NCBI RefSeq assembly: GCF_011046735.1
Contig: NZ_CP049258.1
Span: 6,032,001 to 6,096,000 of the forward strand
Origin: Nordella sp. HKS 07
Lineage (GTDB): Bacteria > Pseudomonadota > Alphaproteobacteria > Rhizobiales > Aestuariivirgaceae
Reading direction: 5' to 3'
Length of the DNA stretch: 64,000 nt
The position numbers were made by a program, and so were the translations under genes. Of the stretch, positions 46,825-56,601 are shown in pieces (position 1 is the first letter of the stretch; each line of letters starts with the position of its first letter). The notes beneath the pieces were generated by a model, which made no database searches, was not told the origin of the DNA, and saw only the letters and a list, made by a program, of their open reading frames with translations.

Positions 46825-48374
46825 GCCGAGGCGGAGCTCTCGGCCTCTTCCACATAGCGCGGAAAGACGCCCTGGGGTGCGGGCAGCGCCGTGCCCGACG
46901 CGAGCCTGCCTTGGCTCCCCAGCGCGCTGAAGTCGCGCCTGTCGGCCGGAACCGCCAGGAGATCGAGCAGCCGCGCCGCCGAGGCCGGCATATAGGGCTG
47001 CACCAGGATGCCGACCTGGCGAATGATTTCCGCCGTCACATAGAGGACCGTGCCCATGCGCTCAGGATCGGTCTTCTTCAGCGCCCAGGGTTCCTGGCTC
47101 GCGAAATAGCGGTTGGCGTCCGCCACGACCTTCCAGATCGCATCGAGCGCCTTGTTGATCGCCTGGACGTCATGCTGGGTCCGACACTCGGCCAGAAGGG
47201 CATCCGTCGCCGCGAGGATCGCCTGATCCTCGGCGCTGAGCGGTCCCATTACCGGCACCTTGCCGGCGCAGTTCTTGCCGATCATCGACAGCGACCGCTG
47301 CGCCAGATTGCCGAGATCATTGGAGAGATCGGCATTGATGCGGGCGATGATCGCCTCGTGGCTGTAATTGCCGTCCTGGCCGAAGGGCACTTCGCGCAGG
47401 AAGAAATAGCGCACCTGGTCGACGCCGTAACGTCCGACGAGCTCAGCCGGCGAGATGACGTTGCCGACCGATTTCGACATCTTCTCGCCGCGGTTGAACA
47501 GGAAGCCATGGCCGAAGACGCGCTTGGGCAAGGTCAAGCCGGCCGACATCAGGAAGGCGGGCCAGTAGACCGCGTGGAAGCGCACGATGTCCTTGCCGAT
47601 GATGTGGATGTCGGCGGGCCAATAATGGTTGCGCGGGCCCTTGTCGGGCCAGCCGGTGGCCGAGAGATAGTTTATCAGCGCGTCGAGCCACACATAAATG
47701 ATGTGGCCTTTGGCACCCGGCACCGGGATTCCCCAGCCGAAGGTCGTGCGCGAAACGGAGAGGTCCTGCAGGCCACCTTTGACAAAGCTCATCACCTCGT
47801 TGCGCCGCTCGGAAGGCCCGATGAAATCCGGTTGATCGGCATAGAGCTTGAGGAGCTTGTCCTGATAGGCGGACAATCTGAAGAAATAGCTCTCCTCCTC
47901 CACCCACTCGACCGGCGTGTCGGTCTTGGTCGAGAACTTCTTGCCGCCGCGATCCTCGATCTCATCCTCGCCGTAAAAGGCCTCGTCGCGCACCGAGTAC
48001 CAGCCGGCGTATTTCGACAGATAGATGTCGCCCGCTTCCTCGAGACGCTTCCACAACGCGGTGACGGTCTTCTTGTGCCGCGCCTCGGTGGTGCGGATGA
48101 AATCGTCATTCGAGCAGCCGAGCTCAGCCACCATGTCCTTGAAGAGCTGCGCCATCTCGTCGACGAACTCGGCGGCGCTGCGGCCCTGCTTTCCCGCCGT
48201 CTGTTCGATTTTCTGGCCGTGCTCGTCAGTGCCGGTCAGGAACATCACATCATAGCCGTCGAGCCGCTTGAAGCGCGCAAGCGCATCCGTGGCCAGAACC
48301 TCATAGGCGTGGCCGATATGGGGAGCGCCATTCGGATAGGAAATGGCGGTGGTAATGTAGAACTTCTCTTTCAC
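46821..48374 (-). CDS. metG: Methionyl-tRNA synthetase
   Basis: A 517-residue class I synthetase charging tRNA-Met. The ATP motifs are APHIGHAYE (HIGH) near residue 17 and [11 protein letters not shown] (KMSKS) near 305. It is of the short type, ending after the anticodon-binding helices, without the C-terminal EMAP tRNA-binding domain. The Cys-rich zinc knuckle is absent, as in the MetG2 form. The start is GTG 48374. It lies 17 nt after holB in the housekeeping run. Confidence 0.97.
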   Translation of the reverse strand: MKEKFYITTAISYPNGAPHIGHAYEVLATDALARFKRLDGYDVMFLTGTDEHGQKIEQTAGKQGRSAAEFVDEMAQLFKDMVAELGCSNDDFIRTTEARHKKTVTALWKRLEEAGDIYLSKYAGWYSVRDEAFYGEDEIEDRGGKKFSTKTDTPVEWVEEESYFFRLSAYQDKLLKLYADQPDFIGPSERRNEVMSFVKGGLQDLSVSRTTFGWGIPVPGAKGHIIYVWLDALINYLSATGWPDKGPRNHYWPADIHIIGKDIVRFHAVYWPAFLMSAGLTLPKRVFGHGFLFNRGEKMSKSVGNVISPAELVGRYGVDQVRYFFLREVPFGQDGNYSHEAIIARINADLSNDLGNLAQRSLSMIGKNCAGKVPVMGPLSAEDQAILAATDALLAECRTQHDVQAINKALDAIWKVVADANRYFASQEPWALKKTDPERMGTVLYVTAEIIRQVGILVQPYMPASAARLLDLLAVPADRRDFSALGSQGRLASGTALPAPQGVFPRYVEEAESSASA

Positions 48375-48391
48375 GCGAAAATCTCGAATAA

Positions 48392-49420
48392 TTATGCGGC
48401 CTTAGCGGATCCGAGAACGGTGAGCGCATCAAGGATCGTCTGGCGGCGGTCGAGGTTTAGGGCATTTGCCAAGCGAATGGAATGGCCGATCTCCTCATGC
48501 GCGCGGGCGAAAGCCGCCCCCTCTCCGGCAAGCGCCGACCGCCGCGCCAGGTCGGCAACATGGGTGAGCAACAGCTCGCAGAAGATTGCATAATCCTCCG
48601 CCATGTCGCGCCCCTGAAGCCCATCCGCGATGGATATTTTTGCAGCAAGATCAATCCTCTGCGCACGAGACATCATCTGGCGGAAGAGGTCGAAATATTT
48701 CGCCCCTTGCGAGGTGAGAAGCTCGAGCGCCCGTCCCGGACTGCCTTTTGACAGCTGCGCGGCGCGGTTCAGGTCCTCGGGCTTGTGCTCGCCCATCGTC
48801 TCCAGCACGGCGATCGTCTCGGCCTCCCTCAACGGGCTGAGATCGAGGCGCAGGCAGCGCGAGCGGATGGTGGGCAGGAGCCGGCCCGCCTGGTGGCTCA
48901 CCAGGATGAACAGCGACCGCGCCGGCGGCTCTTCGAGGATCTTGAGGAGCGCATTGGCGGATTCAGTATTGAGATCCTCCGCAGCGTCAACGATGCAGAT
49001 GCGCCAGCCCCCCTCGCCTGCGGTGCGCCCAAAGAAGGCGGACGCCTTGCGTACGTCGTCGACCGCGATCTCACTCTTGAGCCGCTCGGCTTTCGCGTCA
49101 TAGGCGCGCTCAAGGGAAATCAGGTCGGCATGGCCGCGCGAGGCAATCCGATGCGCGACCGGCGCCTCGGCCGGAATGTAAAGGCTCGTCCGCTCGCCCG
49201 TCAGACGCGGATCGGGAAAGGAGAGCAGAAAGCGCGCCAGGCGGTAGGCCAAGGTCGCCTTGCCGATGCCGCGCGGTCCGGCGAAGAGCCAGCCATGATG
49301 CATCCGGCCCGACCGGTATTGCCGCAGCAGCGTCTCTTCCGCCGCCTGATGGCCCTTGAGATCGGTGCGCCGGCGCGGATGGAGCGGACCTTCGCGCGGA
49401 TCTTCGGCGTCGTCGCTCAT
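48392..49420 (-). CDS. holB: DNA polymerase III subunit delta'
   Basis: A 342-residue clamp-loader subunit. The Walker A-like loop is [18 protein letters not shown] (about 45-62), followed by [26 protein letters not shown] with the ATPase/sensor region, and [20 protein letters not shown] (sensor 1 and the SRC motif). Delta' helps load the beta clamp. Its start overlaps the tmk stop by 4 nt, the usual gene order. Confidence 0.95.
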   Translation of the reverse strand: MSDDAEDPREGPLHPRRRTDLKGHQAAEETLLRQYRSGRMHHGWLFAGPRGIGKATLAYRLARFLLSFPDPRLTGERTSLYIPAEAPVAHRIASRGHADLISLERAYDAKAERLKSEIAVDDVRKASAFFGRTAGEGGWRICIVDAAEDLNTESANALLKILEEPPARSLFILVSHQAGRLLPTIRSRCLRLDLSPLREAETIAVLETMGEHKPEDLNRAAQLSKGSPGRALELLTSQGAKYFDLFRQMMSRAQRIDLAAKISIADGLQGRDMAEDYAIFCELLLTHVADLARRSALAGEGAAFARAHEEIGHSIRLANALNLDRRQTILDALTVLGSAKAA

Positions 49421-50049
49421 GCCGCCCCCGGGACCTCTGCCACGGCGCGCCGGATGTCTTCGGCCACCGCTTCATAAGGGCGGCTCGAATCGATGACGCG
49501 GCAGCGCGCGGGCTCCTTCGCGGCGATCTGAATAAACGCTTCACGCAGCTTGCGGTGGAAATCGAGCCCTTTCTTCTCGAAGCGGTCCTCGTCGCTGGCA
49601 CCACGACCCCTGGCGCGCCTCAGCCCGATTTCCGGATCGACATCGAGTATGATCGTGAGCTGCGGGCGCGTGCGGCCAACTATGCTGCGCTCCAGCATGT
49701 CGATCAGCGCCATGTCGCCGCCGCCGGCATGGCCCTGATAGGCCCGGCTCGAGTCCATGAAACGGTCGCACAGAACGAGATCGCCGCGCGTCAAGGCCGG
49801 ACGGATCGTCTCGCGCAGATGCGAATCGCGCGCCGCGTAATTGAGGAGCGCCTCGGCATCGGCAGACCAGCGCCCGACCTCTCCGGTGACGAGCAGCGCC
49901 CGCACCTCTTCAGCGCCGGGCGAGCCGCCAGGCTCGCGCGTCAGGACGACGCTCCTGCCGCTCTTGCGCAGGCTTTCGGCCAGGTTCCGGGCATGTGAAC
50001 TCTTGCCGGTGCCCTCGCCGCCCTCGAAGGTGATAAAGATGCCCGACAT
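49417..50049 (-). CDS. tmk: Thymidylate kinase
   Basis: A 210-residue dTMP kinase that makes dTDP for DNA synthesis. The P-loop is TFEGGEGTGKSSHARNLAE, the substrate Arg is in LTREPGGSPGAEEVR, and LCDRFMDSSRAYQGHAGG is the DR(Y/F) magnesium/substrate motif, followed by ILDVDPEIGLRRARGRG (lid). It starts 1 nt after the upstream carboxypeptidase gene. Confidence 0.97.
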   Translation of the reverse strand: MSGIFITFEGGEGTGKSSHARNLAESLRKSGRSVVLTREPGGSPGAEEVRALLVTGEVGRWSADAEALLNYAARDSHLRETIRPALTRGDLVLCDRFMDSSRAYQGHAGGGDMALIDMLERSIVGRTRPQLTIILDVDPEIGLRRARGRGASDEDRFEKKGLDFHRKLREAFIQIAAKEPARCRVIDSSRPYEAVAEDIRRAVAEVPGAA

Positions 50050-50050
50050 A

Positions 50051-51220
50051 TCAGCCGCCGAAGACCATGTAGACCATGCTGTCCCAGGCTTTCAGCCACA
50101 TGGAGTTGACCGCGCCGATCTCGGCCGCGGTCTCGAGCGGAAACTCGGCCAGGGTGCGGCCGTCGAGATTGAATTCGATCGTGCCTGCTTTCGTGCCTGG
50201 CTTCACCGGCGCCATCAGGGGGCCGTCATAGCGTAGATCGACCGTGACCTTCTGCTGTTCGACCGAGGAAAGCATCAGCCAAATATCCTTGCGCGTCACG
50301 AGATCCACCCAGCGTGTCTCGCCGCCCCACACACGGGCCCGTCCGACCCTGTCATTGGCGCTGTAGACCTCGATGGGACGGAACTGCTTGAAGCCCCAAT
50401 CGAGGATCTTCTGCGCCTCGCGCCGGCGCTCCTCGAGCGTCGCGGCGCCGGCGACCACCAGAACGAGCCGGCGCCCGTCGCGCATCGCCGAGCCGACCAG
50501 ATTGTAGCCCGCCTCCTTGGTATAACCGGTCTTCATGCCGTCGGCGCCTGGGTAGTCGACCAGCAGAGGATTGCGATTCTTCTGCATGATCTTGTTCCAG
50601 GTGAAGGAAGGCTGGCTATAGTAGTGATAATATTCGGGATAAGCCTTGACGATGTACTGCGCCAGGATCGCGAGCTCGCGCGCCGTCATGAGATGCTCAG
50701 GGTCCGGCAACCCCGTTGAATTGCGGAAGACCGATTTGGTGAGCCCAAGCTCGCGGGCGCGCCGCGTCATCTGCTCGGCGAAGGCTTGCTCCGATCCAGC
50801 CATGCCTTCGGCGACCGCGATGCAGCCGTCATTGGCCGACTGCACGATGATGCCCTGGATGAGATCCGACAGCTTCACCCGCGAATTAAGCGCCGCATAC
50901 ATGGTCGAGCCACCGGACGGCGCCCCGCCCCGGCGCCAGGCATCCTCGCTGATCAGGAACTCCTGATCCATGGTGAGCTTGCCTGCCTTCAGCGCGTCGA
51001 AGATCAGGATCGCCGTCATGAGCTTGCTCGTGCTGGCCGGCGCGATCAGCTGATCGGCGTTCTTTTCAAAGAAGACATTGCCGGTGCGCGCATCGACGAG
51101 GATGGCCGTCGGCACCGTCGTGTCGAGCGGCGGCGGCAGCGGCGGCGGCGTCTGCGCAACGGTACCGGTGACGATGAGCAGTATGCCGCAGAGAATGGCA
51201 AGCAGGCGATGAGTGATCAT
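50051..51220 (-). CDS. D-alanyl-D-alanine carboxypeptidase (PBP5-type)
   Basis: A 389-residue S11-family carboxypeptidase with a signal peptide (about 1-22). Active-site motifs are STSK (Ser63-Lys66), SAN (Ser128) and KTG in GMKTGYTKEAG. A PBP5-type C-terminal beta domain (about 275-370) and a final amphipathic helix (NSMWLKAWDSMVYMVFGG) that may hold it to the membrane follow. It trims peptidoglycan pentapeptides. It lies between rlpA and tmk. Confidence 0.93.
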   Translation of the reverse strand: MITHRLLAILCGILLIVTGTVAQTPPPLPPPLDTTVPTAILVDARTGNVFFEKNADQLIAPASTSKLMTAILIFDALKAGKLTMDQEFLISEDAWRRGGAPSGGSTMYAALNSRVKLSDLIQGIIVQSANDGCIAVAEGMAGSEQAFAEQMTRRARELGLTKSVFRNSTGLPDPEHLMTARELAILAQYIVKAYPEYYHYYSQPSFTWNKIMQKNRNPLLVDYPGADGMKTGYTKEAGYNLVGSAMRDGRRLVLVVAGAATLEERRREAQKILDWGFKQFRPIEVYSANDRVGRARVWGGETRWVDLVTRKDIWLMLSSVEQQKVTVDLRYDGPLMAPVKPGTKAGTIEFNLDGRTLAEFPLETAAEIGAVNSMWLKAWDSMVYMVFGG

Positions 51221-51287
51221 GGAAGGGGAAGCTAGGAGCCTCCCCAGCCGAAATCAACTGTCACGGCAGTTTAAGTGCTTGTGGAGA

Positions 51288-52241
51288 CTACAAGGAGGCA
51301 TTCGCCATGATGAGCCGCGCATCGGGATGACCGAGGTCGACGGCCTGCCGCAGCGCGACCTGCGCCTGGCCCTCATTGGTTATCGGCCCGATGCGGACGC
51401 GATAGAGCGGCCCGGCCGAGCCCATGAGTTCCTGGACCTGGACCGGTCCCGAGTTCTCGAGCTCCTCACGGGCGCGCTGCGCGTTATAAGGATCGGCGAA
51501 CGAGCCGACCTGCACGAAATACTCGGGCGATTGATAGTCGTTCGTCGCCGAGGCGATGGTCGCCTTAGGACCCTGATAGACCGGCGCAGGGGTGAAGGAT
51601 GGCGCCGTCGAGGCGACCTGGATTCCGCCGCCGCCACCGATGTCGCCATTGGCCGCCGCCATCATCTGTCGCAAGGGCGTGCCGTTTTGCAGTTCGCGAT
51701 TCATCGCGGCGAGATGCTGGCCCTGATCATTGAGCGGCGCCGGTCCGATATATTGGACGCGTACTTGCGCCTTGCCTTGCGGCTTGAAGCCCAGGACCTC
51801 GGCCGAGCGGCGCGACATATCGATGATACGGGTGCCGACGAAGGGCCCACGATCGTTGATGCGCACGACGACATTGCGGCCATTCTGGAGGTTGGTGACC
51901 TTGGCATAGCTCGGCAGCGGCAGGGTCGCATGCGCCGCGGTCAGTTCGTTCATGTCGAACCATTCGCCGTTCGACGTCATGCGGCGATGGAACTGCGGTC
52001 CGTACCAGGAGGCGACGCCGGTCTTGTCGTAGCTGGGCTGTTCCTTTGGCGTGAACCAATTGCCGGCCACTTCATAGGGCTTGCCGACATGATAACGCCC
52101 TCCCCCCTTCGGCAGAGGGCCGGACTTCGCATAATAGGGGCTGCCGACGCCGGCGAACGGATCCTTCTTTGCCGATGAGCATCCGGCCACGATCAGGCCA
52201 ATGGCGATGATTGCAGCCGAAGATTGAAGCAGCCGACGCAT
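51288..52241 (-). CDS. rlpA: Septal ring lytic transglycosylase RlpA-like lipoprotein
   Basis: A 317-residue lipoprotein: signal with lipobox LIVAGC (Cys21), a double-psi beta-barrel domain (about 70-165: GVASWYGPQFHRRMTSNGE, INDRGPFVGTRIIDMSRRSAE, with the catalytic Asp in RINDRGP), a linker, and a C-terminal SPOR domain (about 240-317: YFVQVGSFADPYNAQRAREEL). RlpA cuts peptidoglycan strands lacking stem peptides at the septum. It heads the minus-strand cell-wall and replication cluster. Confidence 0.93.
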   Translation of the reverse strand: MRRLLQSSAAIIAIGLIVAGCSSAKKDPFAGVGSPYYAKSGPLPKGGGRYHVGKPYEVAGNWFTPKEQPSYDKTGVASWYGPQFHRRMTSNGEWFDMNELTAAHATLPLPSYAKVTNLQNGRNVVVRINDRGPFVGTRIIDMSRRSAEVLGFKPQGKAQVRVQYIGPAPLNDQGQHLAAMNRELQNGTPLRQMMAAANGDIGGGGGIQVASTAPSFTPAPVYQGPKATIASATNDYQSPEYFVQVGSFADPYNAQRAREELENSGPVQVQELMGSAGPLYRVRIGPITNEGQAQVALRQAVDLGHPDARLIMANASL

Positions 52242-52629
52242 ATAGACACTTCCCCACTCGCGGGCCCCCCGGCCCGATGCGCTCCACGCGCGTAGGAAGT
52301 TTTGCTGTCCCGCCCGTAAAGGCGGCGTTCACAGACATGGTTAACGAATGACGAAAATGCCGAATTTCGGCTTCCTCGGCCGGGCCGCACCGAGATGTTG
52401 GACCACGACGCTCCCGTCCATCTGCGCCACCCCGCACTCTCACGAAGCAGGTTTTATCGGATACAGGGTAGAAACAGGGTAAAATGCGAAAAGCGCTCCT
52501 TTTCGAAACTCTGTCTACCTCAATATCCGCTCCAGCTCTTTGATGTGCGCATCGGAATATCCGCGAACCGCTTCGCGCTTCTCGGTCCGATATGATCCAG
52601 GGCCCAGTTTTTTGTATCCCGCGCCGGGG
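52242..52629 (-). promoter_or_regulatory. 388-bp rlpA upstream region
   Basis: No convincing gene is visible. It should hold the rlpA promoter and a long leader on the minus strand. Near 52580-52628 the core CCAGTTTTTTGTATCCCGCGC resembles the second half of the intergenic repeat found at 11041-11155, and may be a decayed copy. Confidence 0.35.
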
Positions 52630-53586
52630 TTAGCCGCCGGATGAGTCGGACTGGACCTTTTTCTGCGGGGTGGGAATCGGCGCGGCCGCCGGCTCCTCGG
52701 GCTTCGCCTCAGGAGGCTTGGCGTCGAGCGGATTGGCGGCGCTGAGCGGCGGCGGGCTATCGTCCGTCTGGGCGGCGGGCTGCTCTTCAGGCGCGGCGGC
52801 TGGCGTCGTCACGCCAAGCTGATCGGGCTTGGCGGCCGCGGGCTCGACGGCCGGCGCGCCGCCCGATTGGATGACCTGCGGCTCGAGGCGCTTTTCGCTT
52901 TTGGCGGCGGCTTCGTTGCCCTTGGCCGCGGCCTGCTTGTAGAGGAAGAGCGCCTTGGGCAGATCCTGCTCGGTGCCCCAGCCCTTCTCATAGAGGCCGC
53001 CCAGATTGTTCATGCCCCAGTCATAGCCCTGGTTGGACGAACGCTCGAACAGCTCGAAGGCTTTGCCGTAGTCCTGCTCGACACCCTTTCCGCCCAGATA
53101 CATGAGGCCGAGATTGTTCTCGGCGATGGCGAGCTTGCTGTCGGCGGCCTTCTGGTACCATTCGACAGCGGCCTTCTCATCCTGCTTCACGCCGAGCCCG
53201 TGCTGATAGCAGTAGCCGAGCCAGTTCTGCGCCTCGACATGACCTTTCTTGGCGGCGGCCTGATAGAGCTTGAAGGCGCGCTCGGGGTTCTTCTTGAGGC
53301 CGGTCGCCCCTTCATGGAACAGCGTCGCCAGCCTGTACTGGGCATCGACATTTCCCTGATCGGCGGCCTTGCCATACCATTTCGACGCCTCGAGCTTGCT
53401 TTCCTTGGCACCTTCGCCCTTCTCATAGGCCTGGGCCACGGCGATCTGCGCCTCTTCGTCGCCAGCCTTGGCGAGCGCCATCTTCTTACTGAACGGAAGG
53501 GTGTCGAGCGTCTGGGCGAAAGCGCTCAGCGACGCCACGACGGCGAAGCTCATGCCGGCAAGAGCAAGACCCAACTTTCGTTTCAT
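52630..53586 (-). CDS. Exported Sel1-repeat (TPR-like) protein
   Basis: A 318-residue protein with a signal peptide (about 1-25, ending SAFA-Q). It has about six Sel1-like repeats of 36 residues (for example ASKWYGKAADQGNVDAQYRLA, NWLGYCYQHGLGVKQDEKAA), from about 40 to 235. A Pro/Ala/Glu-rich disordered tail follows (about 250-318). Sel1 proteins are scaffolds, often in the envelope. ATG 53586 (MKRKLG) fits the signal peptide; longer starts do not. Confidence 0.88.
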   Translation of the reverse strand: MKRKLGLALAGMSFAVVASLSAFAQTLDTLPFSKKMALAKAGDEEAQIAVAQAYEKGEGAKESKLEASKWYGKAADQGNVDAQYRLATLFHEGATGLKKNPERAFKLYQAAAKKGHVEAQNWLGYCYQHGLGVKQDEKAAVEWYQKAADSKLAIAENNLGLMYLGGKGVEQDYGKAFELFERSSNQGYDWGMNNLGGLYEKGWGTEQDLPKALFLYKQAAAKGNEAAAKSEKRLEPQVIQSGGAPAVEPAAAKPDQLGVTTPAAAPEEQPAAQTDDSPPPLSAANPLDAKPPEAKPEEPAAAPIPTPQKKVQSDSSGG

Positions 53587-53723
53587 GCACGAACTCCCAG
53601 TCTCGAAATCTAAGCAGACCCTGAGTCTGGGTAAGAAATGTGTCAGCACTCTGGCTGGCGCCTGATCCTCGGATCAGTGGCGCGCGCGGATGCCGGATCG
53701 CGGGCGCCCCGAAGCGGTGTCGC

Positions 53724-54143
53724 TCAGTTGAGCTTCCTGAACGTGTTGGTCTTGCAGAAGATGCCGGCGACGCAGCCCTTCAGCTTCATGGTGTTGCCGT
53801 TGAGCGTCATGGTGGCGCTGTAGGTGCGGCCGTCATCGGCATTGTAAATATTGCCGGCCCAGGTGTTGTCGCCGGTCGGCTTCATGTTGCTGAGCACCGC
53901 GAGCCCCATCAGCGGGCGGTCACGCAAGGCGGGATTCTTGTTGTACTTGTCGATCTTCGGCTTGCCGTCCTTGTAGGTGGGCTCCTTAAGGCCGACGATA
54001 TTGGCGCAGACTTCGGCGCCGCACTGGCGGACTTTCACGGTCACTTTGCCGTTGTCCAGACGCCATGTGCCTGACGGATCTGCCGCCAGGGCAAAGCCGG
54101 TTGTGGCCAACAGTCCGAGAACGGCGAGGCTGATGGTTCTCAT
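53724..54143 (-). CDS. DUF2147 domain exported protein
   Basis: A 139-residue periplasmic protein with a signal peptide (MRTISLAVLGLLATTGFALA). The mature part, PSGTWRLDNGKVTVKVRQCG and GLAVLSNMKPTGDNTWAGNIYNADDGRTY, then LKGCVAGIFCKTNTFRK, is diagnostic of DUF2147, a small lipocalin-like beta-barrel family. The conserved Cys pair (CGAEVC and GC...FC) suggests disulfides. Function unknown. Confidence 0.9.
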   Translation of the reverse strand: MRTISLAVLGLLATTGFALAADPSGTWRLDNGKVTVKVRQCGAEVCANIVGLKEPTYKDGKPKIDKYNKNPALRDRPLMGLAVLSNMKPTGDNTWAGNIYNADDGRTYSATMTLNGNTMKLKGCVAGIFCKTNTFRKLN

Positions 54144-54322
54144 GGTCGATCTCCAGGTCGTTGTGCTGAGTTGGGGACAATATGCCGGTCCCCCTGGCTT
54201 GTCACAAGGGCATGCATGTCAGTTTAGCCGGCTGCGTGGCAAGATCGTGTCCGATTTTGGGCAGACCCGGCGGCCGGAGGCCCCTTGCGCCCCAGGCCAG
54301 CAATGCTATGTGTCGGCGCGAC

Positions 54323-54412
54323 GGAGAGGTGGCAGAGCGGTCGATTGCGGCGGTCTTGAAAACCGTTGAGGGTTCACGCCCTCCGGGGGTTCGAATCCCT
54401 CCCTCTCCGCCA
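54323..54412 (+). tRNA. tRNA-Ser(UGA)
   Basis: A 90-nt serine tRNA including the encoded CCA. Acceptor GGAGAGG (54323-54329) pairs with CCTCTCC (54402-54408), followed by discriminator G and CCA. The anticodon TGA is at 54357-54359 inside the loop CTTGAAA. The long variable arm and the T-loop GGTTCGAATCC are as expected. It should read UCA and UCG codons. Confidence 0.97.
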
Positions 54413-54484
54413 CTTCAGTACAGAACTGGGCACGCCGAAAGCCGCCGATTATCCGCCTCCGATTGCGGGCGGGCGTTGCGAATC

Positions 54485-54682
54485 TTTTGGCGCAATAGCA
54501 GATGCCGGTCAGGAGTGTGGGGTCGCTGACCACGCGCGCAGGCGACACCTTGGGAAAGCACGCCTTGAGCCGCGCTGAACCGTGTCGAAAGTTTCCCGGT
54601 CGATCAGCGGCGGCACTTCCTCAACCACGATCTCACTTTACGGCTTCAGTTCCTTAGCCTTGGTGCGCTTGTCGAACTCAAG
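54485..54682 (-). pseudogene. Serine recombinase fragment, frameshifted
   Basis: Conceptual translation of the minus strand gives LEFDKRTKAKELKP, a stop, SEIVVEEVPPLIDRETFDTVQ, then in another frame ARLKACFPKVSPARVVSD and PTLLTGICYCAK. This matches the junction of the Recombinase domain and zinc ribbon of large serine recombinases (VPPIID-ETF...VQ..LK...P.V...RVVSGPTLLTGIC). The stop TAA (54638-54640) fits a GAA change, and a one-base loss near 54571-54576 gives the frameshift. The catalytic resolvase domain is absent. Confidence 0.75.
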
Positions 54683-54787
54683 TTCGCGGCAATGGCAAGC
54701 CCGGGAGGCGGCAAAAGACCCCGCATCGGTGTTGGACCGCATTTCTAAAAGCGCGTAAGCTACTCGACGCAGCTTGAGGAGGCTCCG

Positions 54788-55654
54788 ATGTTCAGTATTG
54801 GAAATCGGACAACTCTCGATCTTTTGGCCGATATACAGCCGCATGCAGAGATGAGCCGTAGAAGGTTCCTCGCCCAGGCCACAAAAACCATCGGAACGCT
54901 CCCTGTTCTGGCCACTTTGCCGGGGATGCTGCTCTCCGATGCGATAGCCGCTCAAGTCGCCCCCGATGATCCGCGCGTCAGAACCGAAAGGCTGTCGATA
55001 CAAGAAAAATGGGGGAAGCTCGATTGCTATCTCGCCCGCCCAAGCGGAGATGTCGGGGCTCTGCCCGGCATAATTGTCGCTCACGACAAGCTCGGGCTGA
55101 CGCCTCACTTTGAGGATATGGCCCGCCGATTTGCTCTCGAGGGATTTGTCGCGATAGCCCCCGACTATGCCTCGCGCTTTGGGGGCACACCAAGCGAGCC
55201 CGGACCGGCTTTGGAAATTGTCGGGATGACAACGTCACCCGACATGACCACCGATACACAGACGGCGATGCTCCAGCTAAATGAGATCGGGGCAAAGAAA
55301 CTTGGTGCGGTTGGATACGGATTAGGCGGAACAGCCGTCGGTTATGCGGCTGCGAGATTGCCCGATCTGATGGCTGTTACGCTCTATTATGGACATCCAA
55401 CGCCTCTGGCGGACATTGGCCGCCTCAAGGCGCCACTCCTGATCAATCTTGCCGGCAAGGATCAATTTGTCGACCCGGAGATCCCGGGCTTCGTTGAAGC
55501 GATGAAGAAGACCGGGGTGAAATTCGAGCTGTATACTTACGAAGGCACGGTGCGAGGATTTGATGACGATAGCGCCCCAACGAATTATTCGGCTGACGCA
55601 GCGAGGCTCGCCTGGTCACGCACACTCACCTTCTTGAAATCGGCACTTGTCTGA
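54788..55654 (+). CDS. Tat-exported dienelactone-hydrolase-like protein, catalytic residues lost
   Basis: A 288-residue alpha/beta-hydrolase of the DLH family. The N-terminus carries a twin-arginine signal (SRRRFLAQATKTIGTLPVLA at 23-42). The fold follows: PGIIVAHDKLGL, ALEGFVAIAPDYASRFG, and KAPLLINLAGKDQFVDP. The nucleophile motif GxCxGG is GYGLGG, with Gly178 in place of Cys or Ser, and the His of GAGHGF is Arg256 (GTVRGF); Asp225 remains. It is thus probably not a hydrolase. ATG 54788 has GAGGAGG just upstream. Confidence 0.87.
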   Translation: MFSIGNRTTLDLLADIQPHAEMSRRRFLAQATKTIGTLPVLATLPGMLLSDAIAAQVAPDDPRVRTERLSIQEKWGKLDCYLARPSGDVGALPGIIVAHDKLGLTPHFEDMARRFALEGFVAIAPDYASRFGGTPSEPGPALEIVGMTTSPDMTTDTQTAMLQLNEIGAKKLGAVGYGLGGTAVGYAAARLPDLMAVTLYYGHPTPLADIGRLKAPLLINLAGKDQFVDPEIPGFVEAMKKTGVKFELYTYEGTVRGFDDDSAPTNYSADAARLAWSRTLTFLKSALV

Positions 55655-55723
55655 GGTGATTTTGCCGGTGCGCGCAAATCTTCCTTCATTGCCCTCGCCG
55701 CCTCAGCGGACTGATCGACCTGC

Positions 55724-55737
55724 CCTGATGCATCAGG
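55724..55737. repeat. Perfect 14-bp palindrome downstream of the DLH-like gene
   Basis: CCTGATG (55724-55730) is followed directly by CATCAGG. A wider alternative pairing, GACCTG (55717-55722) with CAGGTC (55734-55739), exists. It could be a weak transcription stop or a protein site; no T-run follows. Confidence 0.35.
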
Positions 55738-55910
55738 TCGAATGCATTGTTGCTATTGTCGGGCAGCATCGCGTCATCGGGTCAAACAAAAAATTCTTCG
55801 CGTGAGCAGCAATATCATTTGCTCATGACCGGCGAGCGATCTGTTACGCTAAGCGGCGCTCAGCCGGGAGTGCAGGCTAGTGACTCCTGGCCCACGGCAA
55901 GAGGACACAT

Positions 55911-56132
55911 ATGGGAACGTGGAAGCCAATCGAGACCGCCCCCTTGATAAGGGACGAACGCATTCTGATCTGCAATATCACGGCATCGACCTACCGCGAA
56001 TCCGGACCGACCATCGGATGGTTCACCGGAAAATACTACGAAGATGGGGACCCGATCTTTGAAAATCACGACACATTAATAGAAGCTACTCATTGGATGC
56101 CCTTGCCCGATCCTCCATCAAGACAGACCTAG
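55911..56132 (+). CDS. DUF551-like small protein
   Basis: A 73-residue protein with the DUF551 pattern: WKPIETAPL near the start, a central GWFTGKYYEDGDPIF, and THWMPLPDPP at the end. Such proteins are common in phages and genomic islands and have no known function. AGAGGA lies near the ATG, giving moderate support for translation. Confidence 0.75.
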   Translation: MGTWKPIETAPLIRDERILICNITASTYRESGPTIGWFTGKYYEDGDPIFENHDTLIEATHWMPLPDPPSRQT

Positions 56133-56601
56133 ATGAAAACACCGCGCAGAAGGTCTTCGTCGGCGTCTCTGATTGACCCTGGCGGTGCGCCCAAGTCTCC
56201 TCCTCCTGCCCCACACTGATCACTTCGACCGAATTTATGCGACGGCCTTGCCTGCGGGCTACACCCCCAGGCGCTCCGCGCAGAGGCGCGACAGGTGTAA
56301 TTCGTGACGAGCCCCCGCGGAATTACCAGGTCTCGCATATCCCTCGGTACCGTGTTATAAAAAACCCGGGGGCATCAGACGTTTCGCCGGGTAGGTTGCG
56401 ATCATGAGTGTTTTGATGACGCTGACAGCCCCTATCATGACACGAGCGCAGGTTCCCCTTTTGCATATGCAAATGCGGAAACCACTATCATTTGTTGTCG
56501 ATGAGACTTTTTGGTTTAAGGCCGCCGAATACCGGGCATTTTGATAAGTCCTGGTTCTGTCGGCCGCCGCGTTGCCGCCAATTCGTTCGGAGGGTCGAAG
56601 C
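56133..56601. other. 469-bp gap upstream of the DUF3300 gene
   Basis: I see no supported gene. There is a TGCATATGCA palindrome at 56463-56472. Just before the DUF3300 gene, GGAGGG is its ribosome site. The AT-richer stretch 56460-56550 is the most likely promoter region, without a clear -35/-10 pair. Confidence 0.3.

Noticed and set aside
47000-48593. Long plus-strand open frame opposite metG
   Set aside because: Antisense shadow. The minus strand has the HIGH and KMSKS motifs.
52580-52629. Possible third copy of the palindromic intergenic repeat
   Set aside because: Only the last 30 bp resemble the repeat and the stems do not pair. It may be a decayed copy, but I do not list it as a repeat.
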